DNA of 64,000 bases from Wolfiporia cocos (GCA_029448655.1 JACCLO010000004.1:2480001-2544000); one strand, 5' to 3'. Counted from the first letter of the stretch, positions 34,060 to 46,531 are shown. Translations and numbers: made by a program. The notes: generated by a model from the letters alone, not told the origin.

Positions 34060-35787
34060 TGACACAGATCTACTGTGGGACTCACCACCTATTGGCTGAG
34101 GGAATAGGCGACAGAGTAGCAGACCAGCGCAGCAGGATACGAGAGGTTATTCTACGGCGCAAGCCGAGAATGCTTGGGACTACTGATAGTAGTCCGCGGG
34201 GAGTACCAAAGGTACTCCGCACTGGGCACTCAAGGATTGCCGAGGATAATAGAACTAAGGATTAGTGGCGTCTAGCCAGGTCCTTATATACATGTTTATC
34301 GGGAGGGCATGTGCTACTATATAGCTATGGCCTTACCGGGTTATGTGGCTTTGCCAAGTGGCGAAGCTTATCTTATCTGTTGTTTATGGATCCTATCTAC
34401 AATGGCCGTGATGGGCCGATAATGGCCGCACCAATAGTAGTGGAGGAGGTTTATTATTATCTTATATTAACGCGGGCACAGCCCGGGTATCGTGTTGTTG
34501 TCCAAGGTGAGGCGCCGCGGACATTATGCTATTGGACCGTAAGGTGCCGTAGCATGTGCTATGCCCGGATCGTATGATTACCGGGACATAAGGAAGGCAA
34601 CGCCGTGATGGCAGAAGCCCGGGGATTGACATGTGTCGATCCGTGAGGACTGGCCGAGGAGGCCGAACCCATAGCGATATTGCCTTGATGCTAATATTAC
34701 GCTGTTTGGTTGTGTGGACATTATTATGCGAGCGTGCCGCACTCGGGATGTCATTGTGATCTAAGATCTTATGACGTGGTTGGTCTAGCTTGTAAGGGCG
34801 AAACCTATGACGTAGCGATGATGATGCTATTGTCTAGACTTGTATGACGCATTCGCAGGTGGAGGCACAGCGATGCACGTTGCCTTAGCGATGATGTCAT
34901 TAGTCTTGTGACGTAGCATTGTATAAGCTGGTCAGGTGGTTGATAAGCCCAGTTAAGAGCTTGTCGTATGGCAATGGGAGTTAACCCGTAGATAACGTGT
35001 AGTTAGACGTATAAATCCCGGATAAATTGCTATAATCGTAGGAAAATGCTGTAAGCCCCTGTTACGGGTCGAATACCCGTTTGTATATTCGAGTCGCGAA
35101 TATAGATCGTTCTTCTGCACGTGGGCACGTTGCCGTATGCAAGGCAAATACTCGTTAGATGCCTTCAAGTCCTAAGTGAAGTCCTTAGGAGATCGGTTAA
35201 TATCCAATACGCGTTAGAGGATATAATCTGTTCAGATGCGAGTCTGATAGAATATAAGACTCGCCTAAGTCCGAGAAGTCAATGTGCACTTCGAGGACTT
35301 AGTCGTTCAGTTGCTCGAGCGAGAAATACTGAGCGTAGTTTCCTACGTTTGAGAACGAGTATAAGACTTCTTGTTTGTACAACAAGGTCGAGCTGAAGAG
35401 CCTCGACAGTAAGTACATGAGTTTATATACTACGTTGGGTTTTAGGGGTCAAGTCTGTCCCAGATGTCACTGATACTATCTACGCTATAGTACCAAATGT
35501 TTGATAAGTATGTAGTGATATATCTGAGACGATGGATAGGAATGATGGTGGTTGAACGCCATCTATCAGCTAATAATCGATGAACATGAAACGGTGACAG
35601 AGTTGGATCTGCCGAAGATGAAACGCGCCCTATAGGCTAGTACAACTGGGGATGCGCCCAGTAGAGTCACGAGTAGCCAGGGGAGTTGGTTGCGCAACAA
35701 GTCCCTGTATCGTATTCACCCCATGGTGAGTTCTGCCAGCGTTCGAAAAATGAAACTACCATAACAGCCCCAGATAAATCTGTGACA
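34060..35787 (+). mobile_element. Solo LTR of family C, copy 1
   Basis: Starts TGACACAGATCTACTG, ends AATCTGTGACA. Flanks CCGTG (34055-34059) and CCATG (35788-35792) are a one-mismatch 5-bp duplication. About 1.0 kb once the nested LTR is removed. It contains TATATACATG near 34286 and the repeated TGACGTAG/GATGATG-rich 3' half that also appears in C2 and C3. Confidence 0.75.
35060..35766 (-). mobile_element. Solo LTR A nested in LTR C1
   Basis: Reverse orientation: TGTTACGGGTCGAATACCCG to ACTACCATAACA, 707 bp. TSD GCCCC at 35055-35059 and 35767-35771. Close to the A1/A2 LTRs over its full length, including the self-priming segment AGCTCGACCTTG on the minus strand. Confidence 0.88.
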
Positions 35788-35809
35788 CCATGCACGTTTC
35801 GGGATCACT

Positions 35810-36105
35810 CAACCTTGCGCCCTAGACACCAGAACCGGAACTTGTGCGCAGTGTGGACACTCAGCAGCCACGTGTCGCGCTGGGACCCTCTCCTCTCCCC
35901 CCAAACCATGTTCTACTAGTAATAGCAATGAGTTCCACATGTCTCACAGAACATAAGACCCCTCGCCTGCTAGCGTAAGCTCGCAACTTAGGAAGCTGCA
36001 CCTCAGCTACATCACGGTAACTCTGGGGAGGGACAACCATAGTGGGAAAATCCGAGTGGCAAGCGTCTATCATGCACCACAGCCCTTGCCGGACAGGTCT
36101 CTCCC
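35810..36105 (+). pseudogene. Second Gag zinc-knuckle scrap
   Basis: One frame reads TCAQCGHSAATCRAGTL, a CX2CGHX4C knuckle like that of the DIRS-like Gag. Farther on, GCACCTCAGCTACATCACGGTAACTCT resembles 28864-28890. Interpreted as a truncated relative or duplicated piece of the DIRS-like element. Confidence 0.45.
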
Positions 36106-37254
36106 CAGCATGAGCTAGGCGCGCATAGCACGATGGTATCAGTGTAAAGGCTCGCCAGGAAAAAAGTTTCGCGCCTCATTATAGTGGAGTAGATTGATTA
36201 GAACTACGAAATTAATACTTTCTTTGGGACAGAATTCTTTTAATTAAATCGCTTCATGTTAATCTGCACATCCGGGGTACGACACAGCACACTATGAATA
36301 ATTTAACGAAATTCTGTCCCAAACGTTCTTCGAAGAAATGCAGAGATCAGAGGTATATGCACCTATTTCATGCTATAACTAATTACTCCAGGAGGAGATG
36401 CATTCCCATCAATTGATAGAAGTACATTTTGGAATGCTTTTTGGACGGAATAAAGCAAGCAAGAAAAGACTCAAACCATTTGAGATCAAGTAGAAAGAGC
36501 TAGACATTAGTGAAGTTCAATTATATATGCCCCATTCCAACCTCATTCTGAGGTATAGATCATTTTGTGTGGACACAACACAGATGGATTTCCCTTCCTA
36601 ATTGGGATGTACACGCCACAGGCACGTCGCATCTGAATCGCATCACACTTCATGGCAAGTCATGTTGCGTCTTGTTTAACAGCATGTCACATTTGATGGC
36701 GAAGACCCAGAAGCCCATGCATGTCATTCTGTTGACGAGGCTGGCTCAGATACTGAAAGCATGATGTCATTCAATGATATCAGCAACAAATCCAAGTGAG
36801 ATAGAGAGAGACTGACCTTCAAGATAGAGACAATTATTGCATTAACAATATCTTGGACATGTATAGTATGTACGACTACTTCTTGGTAGTGTATACCACC
36901 TAGCATGGGCCACCGCTAATATCTAGTAATAACGTATAAGGCCCTCATGCACTGATACCAGTGTCAATAGCACCACAATCATGATTTCAGCGTTTAATTA
37001 TAATTTGAGGTAGGTCATTCAGACTCCGAAGTGATAAGCTCTGGACACAATTTTTGGCAGGGTTGCCCCTCCCCAGTAACTCTTCTCAATCAGATGTTCT
37101 GGCAGTGCACGTGCATATCACTTGGGAGCACCTGAGTGAAGATCGAAAAACCAAAGAAAAGTGCCCTGCCAGAATGTCTGGTCAATTTTGATAGGGCAGA
37201 TGTAGGTGACCCATATTGTGATACATATACTATATGCTCGCCATGTTCTTGATA
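36106..37254. other. AT-rich spacer with a small inverted repeat
   Basis: No gene. TTTGGGACAGAATT (36223-36236) and its perfect reverse complement (36310-36323) bound about 100 bp, possibly a tiny MITE or TIR scar. The frame around 36660-36800 (SVDEAGSDTES) has no family match I can name. Confidence 0.4.
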
Positions 37255-37259
37255 CATAC

Positions 37260-39126
37260 TGACACATGCTACAACCTCAGACACACACCCAGGGGAAGGG
37301 GGTTCGCACAAAGGTGCCTTCCTGGTCTGGGGCATCTAAGGCATAAATGGCCAAGACAAGTCTGAGGTACCACCTTGACTGTTGACCCATTATATAGACT
37401 ACTACTGTTTGTACATGTTATGGTGCATGGGCTGTAAGGCCGTCGGTGCTGGTATATGATTGGTCTAAGCTATGTGGCTGGTAATGGCATCAGAGCGCAG
37501 GCTATTCATGCCCAGATTGGAGTGGTTTACCAATCAGTCAGGTTATAATTGGTGGTTCTCATCGATTGGGGGTTTTCTAGCATGATCGGGACCGATGCCA
37601 GTAATGGTGGGGTTAATGGTCTGTGATTGGGGGTTCTGCTAGTGATTGGGGACTGGCCAGTAATGGTGTTGGATAACGTATGGCGATTGAGGGTGATCGG
37701 CTGCAATCAGTGATGTCGTGGTTATATACCATGGCCAGTGGTTCTCATTGGCTAGGGTGTACCATAGGTTTAGAGCCTCTGTAGGCTAGTAGTCCATATT
37801 GTACATAGTCTGTGCCTGTAATGGCTTATAGTCCGTGGCCAGTAATGGCAGTGGTTCGTGGAAATGGGAGGTATTGGAGATGACTGGTTGGGTGGACATG
37901 TGTTGTTAGTTGTCATAGATCTGACACAAAACCACGTATTTCTAACAATCTATCTGGTATTATTACACATACCTACAAGTTATCCTGTACTGTAACAGTA
38001 CATGCCACCTAAGATATTAACCTTACGGTTATTATCTACAAGTCATGCTTCAATACATGCTAGTAAGCATATATGACACAGTGCTTACACGCTAGTCATT
38101 ACAGATGACCCATTTGTCTCCATGGCGAATATACATCATCAACTATGTCATGGACTAGACCTACCATCTTGTCCAGACTATGATATCACCACGATGTCAT
38201 AAAGGTCTAGCCTATGGCTATACCTAGACTCTGACATCATCCTGATGTCATCCCTATGTCATACAGCCCAGACTACGGTCTTGGCTAGACTAATGATATC
38301 ATCATGATATCATGATCACACCATACTAGCACAATCACCTATGTCATTGGGGCCTAGCCCAGTCCCCCTGACTAATACATACGATACTATTGGTTCTGCC
38401 ATTACTGGCATCCCACGGTCTCTTACTGAGTATCTAGTCACATGTGATATGGCACCAGTCTCACACCATTATTACCCAGGAGGATGTCATTACTGACATC
38501 ATCCCCCTTTGCCATAAGCGCACACTGACCCTTTGGTTTAGGGTGTGCATATGCACTATGTTTATCTTAAGTGTATATAATTAGGAATATCACTTACGAT
38601 ATTCTTTAGTTCTATTCTTCTAGATGCTGTGCATCATAGAAGCCTCTACCCTCCTTCTGCTGCGCTCTTTCTAGTTCTTGCTCTCTTCCCTCTGGCCTAT
38701 GGGATAGGCAGTGAGTCCCACAACTGGATTGTGTCATTAGTCCTAGCCAGGAGTCATGATGTAGCCTTGGTGTCTAGAGTGGGGCATTATGGGCTCAGGG
38801 AGCGATGGGTTCTGGTAGCAGATTGTTTCCTGGGTTAAGTGTGCTACCTGGCTCTCTGTGCTGCTCAATGCTCATATGGCTCCGTGACTGGGCTTTGGAC
38901 CGGGCAGTTGGACTGGTGATCTGGGACTAGGGTTCTAGGCCTGGCTGGTGATGTCGGTGGCTAGTGCCTGGGGTGGTTCGTGCGTAGGGCTTTGATCTAG
39001 CTGTGACATCAGGTTCCAGTGCCGGGGGTGCTTCTCAGAGGTGCTCTGGCACTGTTATGGTCTTCTTTAGCGTGAGTGGGGTCAGAATTGGGTTATGTCT
39101 AAAGGCTTTGAAATTGGCCTGTGACA
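37260..39126 (+). mobile_element. Solo LTR of family D, copy 1 (interrupted)
   Basis: TGACACATGCTACAACCTCAG to TTGGCCTGTGACA, TSD CATAC at 37255-37259 and 39127-39131. About 1.04 kb without the nested LTR C2. It aligns with D2 at 59034-60104. The body contains repeated AGTAATGG/GATTGGGGG motifs. It lies just before the RecQ-like pseudogene. Confidence 0.85.
37911..38736 (-). mobile_element. Solo LTR C, copy 2, nested in LTR D1
   Basis: On the minus strand it runs TGACACAATCCAGTTGTGGG to AGATCTATGACA. TSD TTAGT at 37906-37910 and 38737-38741. Contains dense ATGATATCATCATGATATCATGAT-like and TGTCATCC repeats. 826 bp. Confidence 0.85.
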
Positions 39127-42100
39127 CATACACACCAATAGATCGCCTCAAAAATCAAATACTGAGACTATCTATGATCTTGACAATAAACATTGCAATC
39201 TCCTACTGGAGGCAGCCCGTGAAGCAGTGTACAAAACTCATTAATACTCTTCCACAGAAATGCACGCAAAGCTCACAGCTGAATTCAAGTGTATGTTTGG
39301 TCCTGACAAGGCTCCATATGACTGGCAACTTGATGTGACCGAAGCGATACTTCTTGGGCTTGATGCCATTGTGATTGCGGGAATGTGTGCAGGCAAAACA
39401 ATGCCCTTCGCAATGCCGCTATTGCTTGATGAGCAGAGGAACAGGATGATCCTGATATTATCACCTCTTAATGAGCTTTAAAAGGACCAGGTAAGCTGCC
39501 AAGAGTGTAAAGTAATGAATAAATACCAATGAATGCACAGGCTGAGCACTTTGAGCATATGGGACTGAAAGCAACACCTGTAAATGGCAAAACATGGAGT
39601 AACACACTAGCATAGGCAAGTCTGATATGCTGTAGTTAATAAGCATGCATACTGAAAAAAGTGTTAGGTCAAAGCGTGCAAGCATCGTCTCATGCTTACC
39701 TTGCCAGAGATGTGCCTGGACTTGAAGGAGTTCGGCCCGATAATGCATGACCCCTCATTCATGGCTGACATATGCGCTGTAGCTATTGACGAAGCACACT
39801 ATACAAAACAGTGGGGTGAGGATTTTCGCAAGAAATATGCCGATCTCAATGGGCTTCATGCATTTGTGCCACTCACCATACCATTCCTTGCAATGTCTGC
39901 CACTCTGCCCCCTCATATCCTCATCAATGTGATGCAGAAGCTGTGCATACACCCTTGCCACACATACCTGATCAATCGCGGTAATGATCGTCCAAATATG
40001 ATGCCTCTTGTCTGCCATATGCAAGCGCCAGCAAATGACTTCAGTGTGCTGGACTTCATCATAGATGAAGCAGAGGAATGCATACCACTGCTTCATACAA
40101 TAATATTCTGCAATATCCGGGACACAGTGGCTAAGATATGTGAGCACCAGCGATGCTTGCTGCCTCCCGAGCTACGCGGTCAAATCGATTTCATACATGC
40201 AACGTGTGGCAAGCTATCATGTCAAGACATAATGTGCCAATTTTGCAGTGGTGAAATCAAGATCATCTGTGCCACAGAAGCAGCAGGAATGGTACACATC
40301 ATCTAATGTTCAAGTTGAAGTGCTCACCATCTCGAAACATAGGCTTGACATCCCAGACATCATCCGTGTTGTTCAATACATGGTCCCGTTCTCACTCTCT
40401 GTGTGGTTCCAGTGCCTGGGATGAGGTGGATGAGGTGGCCAGCCTACTTCCACTATCCTGCTCATGGAGCCATTGGTGTACAGATTCAAATGTTGCCAGA
40501 AGAGTGAGAGAAAGAAATGTACAGCTAAGATGACAGCTGCAGAGAAGAGTGATGCATCAAGTGAGGAGAGTGAAACCAGCAACTCCAAAGGCAGCGATGG
40601 TGCAGAGTTGGGCTCCATCAGTGAGGGAGATAAGGATGATACAGAGATCAGGACACATGGCAAGCAATGCTAGAGTGCAGGGGGGCACAACAGTGATAAG
40701 CAGCATGCAAGGTTGAGGACGGCCTACACCAGTGGATTGAGACAAAGACGTGTTGATGCACAGTTGCTGATGCATACTTCATGAATCCGCTACACCATCA
40801 GCATAATCAATTTTTTTAGTGTCATCATATACTGATTTGTGGTAACATAGCACCAGAATCCCATGCTGTGATGTTTGCCTGATGAGAAGAGCTGAATAAA
40901 GTGGGACGGTTATGACAGAGCTTGAGAGGACAACACATACCGTATTCAAGAAAATACAACAGTGCATTCCTGGCCCCAATACATATCAAGAGCACGACCC
41001 TGTTCCTATCACAGGAATGAAGAGATCACGGGCACCCTCAGGATTAGGAGATTGCAAGGGGGATCACCTCAAGAACTCCAAGAAGCATTGAAGCAGTGGC
41101 GGCACAGCACATGGAGGGATAAGTACTCACATTGTGCTTGGGGACCTGACACTCTACTATCTGATATTGTGGTCAACAAGATAGCAAGCAAAGTGAGCCT
41201 CAAGACCATCGATGAGGTGAATGCTGCATTACCAGATTGGCTATATGCAGAGTGTCACTGGGAAGATATATGTTGCATACTGGAGCTAATTGATCGTGAC
41301 TACTGGAGGGCAAAGCAAGATGCTAAGGAGGCTAAGGCAGAGCAGCGGTGTCACAATCCTGTGACTTCCAATGCAGAAGGGCGCAAGTCCTAGTGACGGC
41401 GTAGAACACAAGTCCTAGTCGTCTAAGAGGAGCCAATCCAACTGGAAAGGCTAGATGGCGCATAGTCTCATACAGCAAAGGAGTAGGATAGGAAAAGGGA
41501 AACGCCCCTAACATTCATGGTTGAACGCTTAGATTGTTGAGTCTAGGGAATAAGCCCTAGACGCCTTTGTATTTATATACATGAGATAGCATGTACACTA
41601 TTGATGGCTAAGACCGCCCTAAACTAAGGTGGTCTGTGCATAGTAGGCTGAGTAAGCCCAATGGTGACATAAGGTGTCATAATGGTGTGCTACCCTAAAG
41701 ATAGCTCACTTGGATTGGTAATGGCCTCACATAGATGTATGAGGTCACTATGATGTCAGTAATGACGCTGCCAGGTTGAGTCCAGGCTAATGAGGTCACT
41801 ATGACATAGTTATGGGGCCTAGTAACGTCTAGGCTTAGATTGGATAGATAGGGTCACCTGACAAGGCGCCTGTGATGGTACCTGGTGCCGCTATCTAATC
41901 TGAGAAGTTAGTGGATCACGTGACCTACTGAATTGAGGTCACGTGACTCGATAACTTTTGGGAGGCATTAGCGCCTCTTGTAATACGCCTAAAGCGCAAG
42001 TATGGAGGTCAATAGACCAAGGGAGAAGGCTGCACGACTTTATTTATCCGTGACAAGCGGAGGCAGGAGTCGGAAGCAAAATGGCTTAAATGTGAGGAAG

Positions 42101-42426
42101 AGAGGTGGGAGGAGAAGTGGACAGAGAAGGCATCTTGGACTACACAAGGTGATCATACTAAACTGCAGGCCACAGTGATGGGAACAAGCCAGGGATGGCA
42201 TGCTGATCCACAAGGCCATGCACCCTGGACTGGCTCATGGCGAGCATGGTCACATACTCCTGATGAGACTGTGATGATAAACAGAGGTGAAGCCTATCCC
42301 ACACCCCAAGCAGCGACATACTATTACCACAACTTTACCTACACATCGGTGCCAGCTCCAAATACTAGCTCTACTGTTGCTGATGATATACCTGCACTGC
42401 CTGGACCACCTCCGGGTCATCCATAA
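39127..42426 (+). pseudogene. RecQ-type DNA helicase pseudogene, split by LTR F
   Basis: Blocks in order: KCMFGPDKAPYDWQLDVTEA, Walker A region AGMCAGKT (canonical AGTGAGKT altered), ILSPLNEL, LPEMCLDLKEF, IDEAH box, LAMSATLPP, ATEAAGM, LDIPDIIRVVQYMVPFSLSVWFQ, the region where QRAGRAGR is expected, PTSTILLMEPLVYRFK, a PCCDVC zinc-ligand block, then the C-terminal SPQELQEALKQWRHSTWRDK and DEVNAALPDW. The tail continues beyond LTR F from 42061 to a stop at 42426. Stops at 39479 (TAA), 40422, 40431 and 40754 (TGA) and frame changes kill it. At least one intron (39492-39540) is still recognisable. RecQ-like families of this type are multicopy in agaricomycetes and can be telomere-linked or carried by mobile DNA. 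Confidence 0.8.
41349..42055 (+). mobile_element. Solo LTR F inside the RecQ-like pseudogene
   Basis: TGTCACAATCCTGTGAC to TTTATCCGTGACA, 707 bp, TSD AGCGG at 41344-41348 and 42056-42060. Removing it and one TSD restores an unbroken helicase frame (AKEAKAEQR joined to RQESEAKWLK). It has TATATACATGAG, then GCCCTAAAC and GTCTGTGC. Confidence 0.9.
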
Positions 42427-42461
42427 TCTCTGTAATAAGCACATTAGTATATTAAACTGAT

Positions 42462-43045
42462 GTAGCAAGAAGATCACCATGGTGTGTGCAGTGTAGTGTG
42501 CTTTGCCAGCATGATGATCCAATTGCTGGTGGATTATTTGATGAAAATGATTACCTCTACAAAGTTCGCAAAGGCTCAGCATGCAGTGCAGGCAGGCAGG
42601 CAAGCAGTACAGTGTCGAGAACTCTGATCGGTTCAGCCACAAAACACTGTTATATGGCTGCTGACCAAATGCATCTGTGAAGGGGTGCCACATTCTACAT
42701 GCAGAGGTCTTCCAGAATGCTCCGGTGAAGGAGCCTGCCAAGCGCAAACTTTTCGTCGTGGTTCCATCCAACAAGGGTCTCTGCAGTGGTATCCACTCCT
42801 TCACGATGAAGGCTACATGCTGTGCCTTCACAGACAAAGAGTCTGGTATTGAGACAGACTTGCCCATCATGGTCATTGGCAACAAGTCAAAAGTGCAACT
42901 TTCCTGTGCACACCCAAAAAACCTCGTTATGACCTTCAACCAGATTGGACATGACATCTGTATGTTCTTGGATGCTGTGGGCATTGCGGACTTAATCATT
43001 AAGTCTGGTGTCAAATATGACAGCATTGCCATCATGTACAACAAT
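42462..43045 (+). pseudogene. ATP3: Fragment of mitochondrial ATP synthase gamma gene
   Basis: Segments read KKITM, then MKMITSTKFAKAQHAVQAGRQ (42530-42590), then AEVFQNAPVKEPAKRKLFVVV, CSGIHSFTMKATC, IMVIGNKSKVQLS, NLVMTFNQIGHDI and VKYDSIAIMYNN. These follow the order of the gamma subunit of F1-ATPase. Gaps between segments correspond to introns, so it is a copied genomic piece rather than a retrocopy. No start and no C-terminus are present. Substitutions such as CGG(I) to CSG(I) and low CpG indicate decay. Confidence 0.8.
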
Positions 43046-43059
43046 TGTCGGTGTTCATC

Positions 43060-45050
43060 TCAAGACTAGAATCACCCCAGTCCTCCTGAGTTGATCTCTC
43101 CCCCAAGTGATGTGCGATCCATCTTGTGCGTATCTTCATCAGCCTCTTTGGATCTGTCCCATGCTTAGTAATATTATGGGTTTGGTTGTCTTCGCTCATA
43201 TTCCGGCTTTCCTGAAAGTGGTTAACACAGTCCAAGCAGAAAGCCAGATGAAGACAATTGATATCTGCTTCTGCATCGGGTGAGGTGTGTGATTTTTCAC
43301 AGGAAGTGATTAATTTCAGATTCAACATGATCCTTCACCCATCAGAGGGTTGGAATCACTGCTGATATTTGCCAATGTATTCCCAAGATGCATATGGGCG
43401 TTGTACTTTGGATGTATGCTATAGCAGAACCATATAATAGTACTGAAATAGTAACAATGGTCCCCTGCATACCTTGATGTCACGGATTCTATGCTCTTGA
43501 AGCATGTTGAGAGCAATAAATGCATTGCAGCGGCCAGTGGTGTTTGCAAGCCAGCAGTAGTTCATGATGAACCACCTAAGATGGTATTATCAGCAATCAA
43601 TGTAAATGTAGAAAAACAGAGCTAAGTATGAACCGAATATCTGTGAGCCATTCATGGTGTAATCCCTGCAGGACTTCAAACATTTTGATGGCATAATTTG
43701 AGTTCCTGCCTCCTGCATACCAGTACAGTGGCTGTGGGATCTGATCCTCCATAGCACTGACATCTCCCATTCACATTGCTTCATTGAAGTAAATGTAGTC
43801 TAGTATGTCATGGTTCCATACCACTGATTAGTAGAACACATCGTCCTGTTTGTCCCAAGGAAGCTGCTCAAGATCATAGATTGCAAGGTTTGATGCATAT
43901 TTCATCACAATTGTCTCGGAAAAACCATAGAGTGTGGTTGTTGTGAAAGCATGAAGCTTATTCAGAGAGTCAAGCTTCCCAGCTATGCACTCAAGATCAT
44001 GGAATCGTGCTTCAGCAATGTGCAGGAGACCCTCCTGTAGGCTATGATGACAAGTGCCTTCGATTGAAGTTGTGTCTAGTCTTTTCCGATTGAGAAGCTT
44101 GAATTCAAATGAGAGCCCCAACCATTAGGACCAAAGAACTGAGAATGTAGCGAATGCTCATGTGCAATCTGTGCATGAAACCAGCCACAGTGTGGGAGAA
44201 GATATTCAAGCCGCTCATCAGAGTTGATGTCCTTGTACCAGAACTTCTGTAAGCCACTGGCATGTAGTCACCCAGTTGTCAGCAGGTCACCAATCCAGAT
44301 CAGTACCTTTGATAGTGCCAGTAGCTTCTTGTCATCAAGTGAGTCAAGACCCAGCTGATGCAGCCATTCAGCCATGAGCTGATCATTCCCTTCATAAAAT
44401 GACTCTTCAATGTGCATAGTATTGAGCATGTATTGAGTGGTCGCATGCTCCTGTCCTATAGGCAGTTGGCAAACAGGATGGGGGGCACTGAAAACTGGGT
44501 CATCACAGAGCCTGTAGGTCTTGAAATCAAAAGCAGGAGCACATATGAGAACAGAGAGTACTTGCCAGACTGCATGCTTGAAGATGCAGGGGCTGGCAGC
44601 TTCATCAAGGCTATTGATATCCAGAATGTTGATTGGGTCCTGACGGCCAGCCTCTTGTTGCTCACGAAGGGCTGGCTTGCTTGGCAATGTGATGTCAGGG
44701 TTTTTGACAATAATCATAGTACCTGCTGTTCCTGAGCCAAAGTGGCTCTGATTGTTCTGCTGCTGCTCATATACTTGCTGTGCAATATTCAGATTGTTGT
44801 GCATTGTGAACCAGGGAAATTGCTTGATGTCCCCCATGTGGGCTGGATCTGCAAGTGTGTCAATTTACTTGTATACCCAGGGCTGGGTCATACAGACACT
44901 GAGATTGTGAAGGGTATTAAATGCCTTTGAGGTGAGACCACAGCTGCAGAAGTAGACACTAAGCTGCTTTGTGAGTTTGCATGAACTATGTGAGCGAGAA
45001 TACAGCAGCATAGAGATGATTGTGAGGATGCACTATTTCTGAATTAGCAT
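43060..45050 (-). pseudogene. DUF6589-family gene, 3' part (pseudogene)
   Basis: Minus strand from 45050 downward: TIISMLLYSRSHSSCKLTKQ, SVYFCSCGLTSKAFNTLHNL, a TAA (44865-44867), then the long open piece DIKQFPWFTMHNNLNIAQQV...NNQSHFGSGTAGTM, TMHIEESFYEGNDQLM, KVLIWIGDLLTTG, then with stops and shifts DINSDERLEYLLPHCGWFHA, MGDVSAMEDQIPQPLYWYAG, NYAIKMFEVLQGLHHEW and a C-terminal RSTQEDWGD near 43070. This matches the general layout of the agaricomycete DUF6589 multigene family (RNase-H-fold-like, function unknown). Its 5' part lies about 12.4 kb away at 57500-58250. Confidence 0.78.
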
Positions 45051-45060
45051 GTGCAGAAAT

Positions 45061-45646
45061 TACCTTTGACTGTCAAGGAGAAGGTCGACTTGACCCCCCA
45101 AAATTGAAGCCAGTTTCGACCAACAGATGCCCATATGCACGTGATGTGCTTGATGACGACAGTCCGACTCCCAGTGAGCGCATACATAGCATTTTATTAT
45201 CAGCTATGCCCATATGTTTTATTCAGAATCCTTGCTTGCTTATGGTATTATTCCTTCTCCAGGGCGAAGACTTGATCATTTAGTGCGCGGCATGCAAGCG
45301 CCCACACGTTGGTGCTTAATGCGCCACAGTCAGACCAGGGCGCCGGGCGCAGTGACGTGCACCACCGCAACGCTGATCACAGTTGTGCACCAGCTTCCCT
45401 GCAAAGATCACCACCCATTTCGCGTACCATCTGGCGCAATAAGCAGACCAACGCATATGGATACACGTAGGTCGCTCAGATATGACGCCCTACCGTCATG
45501 TCCCCCCGCCTCGATCCGCTGTCACCTCCCTCACCGAATGTGCCGGTCAAGCGGCTACGCTTCTAGTGTATGAACTGCTTGCACGCTTAGTCAGTTTGGA
45601 CATTCCGCCCACCCACCCCACAGTGTTGGGTGTGAAAATGAGTGCG
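45061..45646. other. CpG-containing insertion of unknown origin
   Basis: Sits between the DUF6589 3' half and repeat E2, inside the former intron. GC-richer than its surroundings. Frames of 119 and 73 codons have no recognisable domain. Probably part of the element that brought E2. Confidence 0.4.
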
Positions 45647-45828
45647 CTAGATAGCGTACGAAGAAGCTCAGCGTTGGCACTCCTAACGGGAGACAGCGTC
45701 TGAGGTGGGCGACGAGTGACAGCGCATACATATAGTGTTGCTATGCAGAATCAAAAGCCCCAAACTACCAAATAACCAATGTATGAACTTATATGAACCG
45801 TTAACCGGTGCGGTGTTCAGTATCGTGC

Positions 45829-46530
45829 TGTTACGATTATTTTGATTTTTCGAATATCTGCAGAACTCACCACCGGTCGAATACGATACAGGGACTTGTT
45901 GCGCAACCAACTCCCCTGGCTACTCGTGACTCTACTGGGCGCATCCCCAGTTGTACTAGTTTGTAGGGCGTGTTTCATCGTTGGCAGATCCAACTCTGCC
46001 TCCGTTTCATGTTCATCGTTTATTAGCTGATAGATGGCGTTCAACCGCCATCATTCCTATCTATCGTCTCGGATATATCACTACATACTTATCAAACGTT
46101 TGGTACTATAGCGTAGATAGTAGCGGTGACATCTGGGACAGGCTTGACCCCTGAAAGCTAACGTAGTATATAAACTCATGTACTTACTGTCGAGGCTCTT
46201 CAGCTCGACCTTGTTGTATAAACAAGAAGTCTTATACTCGTTCTCAAACGTAGGGAACTACGCTCAGTATTTCTCTCTCGAGCAACCGAACGACTAAGTC
46301 CTCGAAGTGCACATTGACTTCTCGGACTTAGGCGAGTCTTATATTCTATCCGACTCGCATCTGAACAGATTATATCCTCTAACGCGTATTGGATATTAAC
46401 CGATCTCCTAAGAACTTCACTTAGGACCCGAAGGCATCTAACGAGTATTTGCCTTGCATACGGCGACGTGCCTACGTGCAGAAGAACGATTCGCGACACG
46501 AATATACGAACGGGTATTCGACCCGTAACA
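45829..46530 (+). promoter_or_regulatory. 5' LTR of A1 with TATA box and predicted start
   Basis: TGTTACG...CCGTAACA ends. TATATAAA lies at 46167-46174. AGCTCGACCTT starts 35 nt downstream at 46202 and is the predicted first bases of the transcript (start of R), because the same 11 bases are complementary to the PBS. Confidence 0.8.
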
Positions 46531-46531
46531 G

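Noticed and set aside
37090..37335. 81-codon minus frame before LTR D1
   Set aside because: Spans the left end of LTR D1, so it cannot be an old gene; no family features.
42250..43044. 264-codon minus-strand frame
   Set aside because: It is the antisense shadow of the ATP synthase gamma fragment and the RecQ tail, whose plus-strand homology is clear.
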